A stretch of DNA of 64,000 nt, taken from positions 200,988,681 through 201,052,680 of the forward strand of contig CP136067.1 of the NCBI GenBank assembly GCA_032622095.1, written 5' to 3'. The translations under genes and the position numbers were made by a program. Below, piece after piece: positions 57,251 through 64,000 of the stretch (its first letter is position 1; every line of letters begins with the position of its first letter). Source of the stretch: Siphonodentalium dalli. Taxonomy: Eukaryota > Mollusca > Scaphopoda > Gadilida > Siphonodentaliidae. The notes beneath the pieces are model-generated. The model was not told the DNA's origin. It worked only from the letters and a program-made list of their open reading frames with translations, and made no database searches.

Positions 57251-57395
57251 TAGCATCCCCCTTTACGAACAATGTAACGCGTGCGCAACACTCTACTATA
57301 CTCAAAATTGTATAATAATTATGTCTCAATTAAGTCTGTTATATATGACGATTTGAGTAAAATTAAACCTATCTATCTATCTATCTATCTATCTT
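57251..57395 (+). repeat. (CTAT)n-tailed repeat, second copy
   Basis: CCCCCTTTACGAACAATGTAACGCGTGCGCAACACTCTACT... ends in AAACCTATCTATCTATCTATC. It matches 56030-56155. The hairpin element lies exactly at its 5' edge. Confidence 0.7.
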
Positions 57396-57551
57396 ACGCA
57401 AACGGATATGATTATAATCCGGTTGTACCTGCTAGCTTATCGTAACAACAGCTGTCTGATTAATTCGCACTATAATCACACTTTGTTGTTTTTGCAACAG
57501 TTATATGATTAATTCACACTCTAATCAAACATACTTTGTTGTTTTTTGCAG

Positions 57552-57659
57552 ATGAATCAAGCCTTTCTAGAGGCCAACGCCCCTGAATTCTATCAAATCG
57601 ACGTCCACTGCGTCGAGACAAGCAGCGATGTGACTACTATTCAGTGTTCCGAGCCATAG
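57552..57659 (+). CDS. Possible terminal coding exon, unknown protein
   Basis: A strong acceptor (TTTGTTGTTTTTTGCAG, ending at 57551) precedes a 35-codon segment, MNQAFLEANAPEFYQIDVHC then VETSSDVTTIQCSEP, and a TAG stop at 57657. Only phase 0 stays open past 12 codons. It contains two cysteines and no recognised domain. It would be the last exon of a plus-strand gene whose other exons I did not find. The inverted-repeat element starts about 45 bp downstream. Confidence 0.35.
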   Translation: MNQAFLEANAPEFYQIDVHCVETSSDVTTIQCSEP

Positions 57660-57701
57660 ACAAACGACTGCCATCGAACATCAGACTCCAACGATTCGTC
57701 T

Positions 57702-60700
57702 TTTAGTGTGGTCGTCAGAGGGTTCGACCCGGAAGAAATTGGTATAGAAGCGGTTTTGGTGTCATTCGACGCGGGAGAATCTCGTGTATAACATATCCAA
57801 AATCCGCTAAAATCCGCTTTGGGCAAAATTCAGGATCCAACATGGCGTCCAACATGGCTGCCGTTAGTCAAAAGATACTCTGACTGAGATTAATTCGATA
57901 ACAGTGAGAACAAATGTTGTCATATGTATACAAATGTATACATTTTTGGAAAGGTAAAATGTTGTGCCACCTGTTTATGGCAAAAATGGAACCCATCGTC
58001 CCAGATGGCCGCCAAAATGGCGGCCTAAACTAGAAAATTTGAAGTTTTTGCCTAATATCTTAAAGATCAATTCCTGTTGGTTGATAATGGTTCAGACTGG
58101 CGACATTGATTAGTCATATTCATGTTAATTCATCATTGGAGCAATGAAAGATACCATAAATGGGGTCCCAGACTCAGCTACACCCTCAAAAATTCGATTT
58201 TACAGAACGCGGTATAAAATTCCACAAAACTCTCCATTGTGATTACAGTCATATATCAACAAGAAATGGACAGAACTGTACAATGTAAGTTGGGCATACC
58301 AATATCTATAAATACTCCAATTCAATGAAACCCAAATTGGCGCTTTGTCTCAAAATGGCTGCCAAAATGGCGGTCAAAATATGGAAAATGGCGGATATTG
58401 ATCACAGTGTCATTCAATCCATTATAAGTAGTGGTTGATGAATAAAATTGACTAAATAAATACGAATGTATACCTCTTTATGATGCCATTATGCTAGCTC
58501 TATGTAAAAACTTAAAAATCAGTACCAAAAATGGCTGCCAAAATGGCCACCCGATGTGAAAAATAATATTTTCTATCACTTCTGTTTATCACTTGTTGCT
58601 CTCTGAACTGGGAAACAATGGGTATATTCTTTCAATGATCGTGTCAACTGATCATTACAGCAATGACATTTCTAATAGATTAGATCATAGTTTACTCTGG
58701 TCCTTCACTAATAAGTTATAACGAATGTGGTATGAAATTTAACCAAAATCGACTTTGGGGTTCTGGTCACATTTGATATTTATGGATGAACAGATCTTGT
58801 CTACAAAATAATTTATCAAATAGACCAAATAGACAAAAAGAAACAATAAATTTTATCTAATATGGTTCCAAAACGAAAATGGTAGACTCTGCCCAGCTTA
58901 TGACATAATGGAAGTTGTAAGTGGTGGATGCAGTTGATAGTTGGCTCATATACATGTATGTGGCTCATATACATCAAAACTATTTATTTTCAATCTTTTG
59001 GTGGCTTCCCGTGGGTTGACAAAATCTCGACTCATCAGTGCTATAATGTCGTATATCCATTTTGGCGGGAAATGAGTATTTGATACCATTCGAATCGTGA
59101 GAAAAAATCCAATCCGATGGGCCAAACTGTCCTTGCATTGGATGACAAATATTCGCACAAACCAGTGAAGCAAATGTCGTATCTCCAGCGATCTTTACAA
59201 TTATTCGTGCTATGAGGTCGTATGTCCAACAGCAGCCAATCGGACGCTTCATGTTGTCCACGTGACTTCTGTTTTGTGTTTGTGAATTCTAAAATGTGTG
59301 CTATATGGCAGTATCTCCATGTTAGTCACGTGATGATTTGGTGATTTAAATTTTGTGATTGTTCCACACATTTCTGTATGATGATGCACATGGGTGAATG
59401 TTCATAGTGTAGAATAGGCACTTTTTAGTTCATAGACACATGCGATTGCCACCATATTTAGCTTAATCTGCATTTATTAGCACAACTTCATTATAGCACG
59501 GAAACGAATCGTCGCTGGCATGTCATATCTCCAAACAAGCTATTGCTTTTTAAAAGAAAACGAGGGAATAAACAGAAAACAATATGTGGTTCAATGAACA
59601 GCTAATATCAGTTTTCATTGGGATAAATACAACAATACGTCATGCTTTGTCAACATTAGGAGAAATGCTGTCTAAAAACTTCAACCTTCATTTTCTCGGA
59701 AAGTTGAAAATGTGGGTTACATTATAGCACTGATGCGACGAAATATTAACTATTCGGGCTCGGCCATCATTTTCAAGTTTCAAGCTGGAAATAAATGTAG
59801 CCCATGGATTCCCCATTCGACATGTAAGAAAAGTAATTTTACTCTGATCTCTTCCCAGATATCAACTCTCCGGTAAATGGTGATCTCTTATGTTCTAGAA
59901 AATACGTGTGCCAAATACATATATGTATGAAGAAACTATCCCCATACATTGTTTACACATCGACTCCGTAAGTATGTGGAGGTTTTCTTGGACAAGCGGG
60001 ATTTTCAAACCTCGAAACCGTCCGTACAAACAATAAAAGTTAATAGGAAATGACGTTGGATGTAGGTCTAGAGTACGTCGTCCGCATGAAATAGTTTTCG
60101 TGTCATTAATTTGCACATATTTCGTGCTCTGATAAGCATGGATGAACGCCTTATGTGGCAGTTTGATTGTCTAACATCCGGAAAATAACATGTTCATTGT
60201 TCACATTTCTTAGACAAACATGTTGTTAATCACCATGTTCATGTGGCATTTCTATCCAATGACAACCTTGAAATGCCAGTTAATCAAGCTAAATGGTTGA
60301 TACCTTTACGCCTACGGGTCAGATCCAGCCGTGACGCACATTGTGTCTACATATCATTGATGAAATTCACTAAATGTGTAGAAGATATAGGTGCGTCTAT
60401 ATATGTACTAGAATGTTTCTATCCACATGTATATACCCACAATCGCATGACACGGAATTGTCACATAAAGTGTGAAGGGTATACAATGTACGTGCGAATT
60501 TTCATTTTTCCTCTTGATATTGAAGAAAATAATTTTACTTTGAAACTCCCCAGCTCCGATAACCAACTTGCCCACCAATTAAATAAACCCCAGATTATTC
60601 GCTTTTCCCTCCTGTCCTTTTCACTTTCGCCAGCACTGGAAAACCTATTATAGCCTGATGCTTCCGGACTACCACCGATGCCCATATATTTGATGTTCCG

Positions 60701-61985
60701 AATAGTCGTTATAAGTAGAAATGTTGACACTGTGTTTTCAAATAATCCAGATTCGTAGCAATTTAATTTCTTTTTAATTAATTTCCAGATAGTCCCTCGT
60801 AATAAGTGGACATCGTGTTGGATCCTGCAGTAGATACTGCTTAGTTGGAACATTTCGGGCTGAACTGATTGTGGTAGTAGATTATTGGCAACATGTTTAA
60901 TAGGTCTGTCATCGTTAGCTCACAACCGAAGTGTTGTTTCGGCTTTCCTCTGAGCAGAACTTAAATTTCGACAATTTTCGGTGGCCATTTTGGTAGCCAT
61001 CTTAGCATTTTGAATCGTGATTGGCTACTCATACCCACAAAAAACATTGATTTCAATCAATGATGTGTATTGGTGCCGAATTGGCGTTTTGTCGAATGGG
61101 TTTTCGTGAATAACTACATATTTGCCATTTTCATTATTATTGGCGACCATGTTGGACGCCATCTTGAATTCTGTATTTTTCCCAAAGCGGATTTTAGCGG
61201 ATTTTGGATATGTTATACACGAGATTCTCCCGCGTCGAATGACAACAAAACCGTTTCTTTACCAATTTCTTCTGGGTCTAACCCTCTGACGACCATTCTA
61301 AATATCTGCCATTTTCCATATTTTGACCGCCATTTTGGCAGCCATTTTAAGACAAAGCGCCAATTTGGGTTTCATTGAATTGGAGTAATTATAGATAATG
61401 GTATGCCCAACTTACATTGTACAGTTCTGTCCATTTCTTGTTGATATACGACTGGAATCCCAATGGCGATTTTTGTGGAATTTTATACCGCGTTCTGTAA
61501 AATCAAATTTTTGAGGGTGTATATGAGACTGGGACCCCATTTATGGTATCTTTCATTGCTCGGATGATGAATTAACATGAATATGACTAATCAATGTCGC
61601 CAGTCTGAACCATTATCAAACAACAGGAATTGATCTTTAAGATATTAGGCAAAAATTTCAAATTTTCGAGTTTAGGCCACCATTTTGGCAGCCATCTGGG
61701 GCTAGGGGTCCCATTTTTTCTATAGATATGTGGCATAATACTTTACCTTCGCAAAAATGTATACATTTGTATTAATATGGCAACATTTGTTCTCATTATG
61801 TCGAATTAATCTCAGTCAGAATCTCTTTTGACTAAAGGCGGCCATGTTGGACGCCATCTTGGATCCAGGATTTTGCCCAAAGCGGATTTTAGCGGATTTT
61901 GGATATGTTGTAGCAGAGATTCTCCCGCGTTGAATGACACCGAGATCGCTTGTATACCAATTTCTTCTGGGTTGACCCCTTTTTT
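57702..61985. mobile_element. 4.3 kb element with ~0.68 kb inverted repeats
   Basis: Left arm about 57719-58397 and right arm about 61300-61981 are inverted copies (positions sum to about 119700 at both arm ends). Shared words include GAAGAAATTGGTATA, CGGGAGAATCTC, CCAAAATCCGCTAAAATCC, the CATGGCGTCCAACATGG block and GGTATAAAATTCCAC. The left end resembles a third end copy at about 61140-61300 (GTCGTCAGAGGGTT in complement), nested just inside the right arm. The interior (58400-61130) encodes nothing I recognise; the 136- and 130-codon open frames at 60243-60853 overlap on opposite strands and lack signatures. Long inverted repeats and a MULE fragment next to it suggest a Mutator-like origin, but I cannot see a target duplication. 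Confidence 0.65.
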
Positions 61986-62005
61986 TGCGTACCACGACCA
62001 CACTA

Positions 62006-62105
62006 TTTGACTTCGAGGCTGGAATGTGGCAGGAAATTCGACAGCGTTTTCCGGGGGACCTGCGTCAAGGTTGTGCTTTCCACTGGTCACAAGCCGCGTT
62101 CAGTG
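62006..62105 (+). pseudogene. MULE-type transposase fragment
   Basis: The frame reads DFEAGMWQEIRQRFPGDLRQ, then GCAFHWSQAAF. That matches the C-terminal part of the MULE transposase core, where the DFE carries the catalytic glutamate and GC.FHW.QA follows. The first two catalytic aspartates are absent. It starts about 25 bp beyond the right end of the inverted-repeat element and stops resembling the family after about 33 residues. It may be a captured or leftover piece of the parent transposase. Confidence 0.6.
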
Positions 62106-62182
62106 TGATTGACAATAATTCTCCAACAAATACAAAAACGGAGATGAAAACTCATTTATTCGCTCTGACAAATACTGTTTAA

Positions 62183-62864
62183 AAAAACGCTCTTTATTTA
62201 TACCATATCAGGAATAGACTATCATGAAACTCTCTTTTCTGGTCCATGCTTGCACATTGCAATTAAATTCAATAATTATTCACAAATCCAAACGAAACTA
62301 CCACGCACTGTGCGGCGAAACATTACTTCTTGTGTTGCATGCCCGAAATAATTTCGTTTGACCCAACTATTGGATGTATTATGAGTAGAAAACCCAAACT
62401 TTTGCTCACATTGGATTTTGGTTATGATATAGATGATATATTCCTCTACAAAATGGGTCGCAGGACATCCCAATGGCATTAAAGCTGTTATCCGACGAGA
62501 AGATTTTCCGAAACCAGCGAAGTACATCCAGGGAGACACAGGCGAAGTTGTTTGGCTTATTGTTCCGTTACGCAGAGAGGCGCATCTCAGTAACCTCACT
62601 CCTAGAAGCTTCTGCCTGCTTGTATATCCACACCTAGAGACATTGCTACATGCATGTTCATAACATGTTGTGCTATTCCGTTCGGCATTCGTTCATTAGC
62701 ATTGTATGAATTGTGCACTTTATATGTTTACCATCGTTACCATTCGTTCCACCAAGTGTTTGTTTTTGTTACCAAGTTACATGTTTTATCACATTTTAAT
62801 GAAATAAAGAATACAAAAAACAAAAAAACAAATAGGGTCTTCGCTCATAATTGCGTTGGTCCGA
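62183..62864. other. No recognisable gene
   Basis: Overlapping open frames on both strands at 62276-62663 have no signature I know. From about 62700 the sequence is AT-rich. Confidence 0.45.
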
Positions 62865-62965
62865 AACTGAGCAGGTGTCGAAACGTCCAAAGCGACGAAA
62901 AATCAGTTGCCGAAACGTCCAGGTGCCGAACGGCAACCCAGGTGCCGAAACGTCCAGCATTCCTT
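62865..62965. repeat. GTGCCGAAACGTCCAG repeat cluster (inverted form)
   Basis: Four variants of GTGCCGAAACGTCCAG occur within 100 bp. It is the reverse-complement form of the cluster at 55505-55645. Confidence 0.8.
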
Positions 62966-63056
62966 TAATGCTGCATAGGTTTGTTCTTGCGATTAGCTCG
63001 TTCGGATGTCACTTTGGCGACAGAGAGCTTGGACATATTTGACTGATCCGTTTGAC

Positions 63057-63580
63057 ACGTTCGACACGAACACGACTTTTGTAACTTATTCCCTATTCCT
63101 TATTCGCAAAAATGTCTCTTTCGGTCAATTTGACGGCATGAGTTGATGGTCATTATAAACACACAGCCGCACCCGCGGGGGGGGGGGGGGATACCACCCG
63201 ATGGGTGAAAATGGGGGTATGGTCCATTTTATTCCTTATTTGCAAAATGTCTCCTTCGGCTCGCCCCAAATACCTATAGAAACCCCGGGGTTACCAGACG
63301 ACGGGGTGAAATGGGACGTTGACCATTTAGGAGAACGGTAAGGATTTTGGCCAATTTGACGGTATGGGGGTGGTCGGCCTAAATGCCCCATAGCAACACC
63401 GCAATCCCTCACCCGGGGTCTATACCACATATTTACCCCTCAGGGTGGTACCCTGGGGCAAGGTGTGTTTTTTGTGGTATTTGAGGACGAGCGACCCGAC
63501 CCGCCCATGACAAATTGACCGAAAGACATATTTTTTGGCGAATAAGGAATAAGTTCAAAATGTCATGTTCGTCCATGATA
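63057..63580. mobile_element. ~0.52 kb inverted-repeat (MITE-like) element
   Basis: Arms of about 75 bp, 63061-63137 and 63507-63578, share ACTTATTCC(CTATTCC)TTATTCGC, AAAAATGTCTTTCGGTCAATTTG and CGAACA.GAC. The interior has a G13 run (63178-63190) and G/C-rich blocks (ACCCCGGGGTT, CACCCGGGG). No protein is encoded. Confidence 0.75.
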
Positions 63581-64000
63581 TTCGATAATAACTAACCGTT
63601 ATACAGAATAGTATTGTCTTTAATAATTTCAACATTGCTCATAAATGTATGCCGTTTCAGTTTTTGCTAGCGCCTTATCGACCCCGTCCTCGTGTAAATA
63701 TGACTGTTTTGATAATGACAATGTTTTCATGTTTGAACGCCAAAATCGTCAAATTTGTTCGATATCCGGTTTTATGCAACGTCCGCAATAAGTTGTTTTG
63801 TCAGCTTGCTATGACGTGCATGTATTTCCGGTCCCGCACACAATACGTACCTAGTGATATGCAATGATCTATACAGAGACTCGGCGTCATCAGTGCAACT
63901 GAATCCCATTGGTCGCTTGTCAAGTCTCTTGGGCTATCATCTTTATAGCACCCGATGTAACGACCCCTCACATTCCGATCTGTATGGAATATACATGATT
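63581..64000. other. No recognisable gene; diverged dispersed repeat
   Basis: 63650-63715 (TTTTTGCTAGCGCCTTATCGACCCCGTCC, ATATGACTGTTTTGATAAT) is related to 46290-46350. Nothing else is recognised to the window end. Confidence 0.5.

Noticed and set aside
60243-60853. Transposase genes in the interior of the long-TIR element
   Set aside because: The two longest frames overlap on opposite strands and show no catalytic motif or recognised domain.

Overview
This is animal nuclear DNA, AT-rich and almost entirely non-coding. It most resembles a marine invertebrate (mollusc, brachiopod or similar). The reasons are isolated metazoan-style exons with splice signals (PAN/Apple, WSC and a kelch-like exon), decayed CR1/Jockey/L2-type LINEs, Crypton-type tyrosine-recombinase relics, many minisatellites and fold-back elements, and no bacterial-style operons. 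I cannot assign a species. Only three or four short exons look like pieces of host genes. No complete host gene and no RNA gene could be supported.

Layout. 1-9.1 kb: a 5'-truncated LINE (1.7-4.4 kb), a signal-peptide/PAN exon, an L2-like LINE tail, a 1.2 kb fold-back repeat, a small hairpin element and a 50-bp minisatellite. 9.1-14.5 kb: a 64/17-bp compound satellite, a frameshifted Crypton-like recombinase and a possible kelch-like exon. 14.5-26.4 kb: a perfect 183-bp hairpin, three copies of a non-coding interspersed family rich in X-box-like palindromes, a 1.2 kb array of 21-bp units and further tandem repeats. 29.4-43.6 kb: a 14.25 kb near-perfect palindrome with 7.11 kb arms and a 28-bp GC-rich spacer. 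43.6-57.2 kb: a degenerate array that also abuts the palindrome on its left, WSC exons (one intact, one split by an insertion), a second, multi-exon Crypton-like pseudogene, a LINE zinc-binding tail, and two copies of a 0.5 kb element that ends in a long hairpin. 57.5-64 kb: a last-exon candidate, a 4.3 kb element with ~0.68 kb inverted repeats full of ATGGCNGCC motifs, a MULE transposase fragment and a 0.5 kb inverted-repeat element.

The outstanding object is the palindrome. Its arms keep exact register (position x pairs with 73045-x throughout). Both outer ends carry CATATG, and the sequence left and right of it joins without a gap into one unit of the surrounding array. That is what an insertion with a 6-bp target-site duplication would look like, and it argues against a simple fold-back assembly error. 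Each arm carries the same two outward-pointing ORFs (up to 232 and 72 codons) and its own internal repeat arrays. None of this matches a mobile element I can name, so it is the best candidate in the window for an undescribed element.
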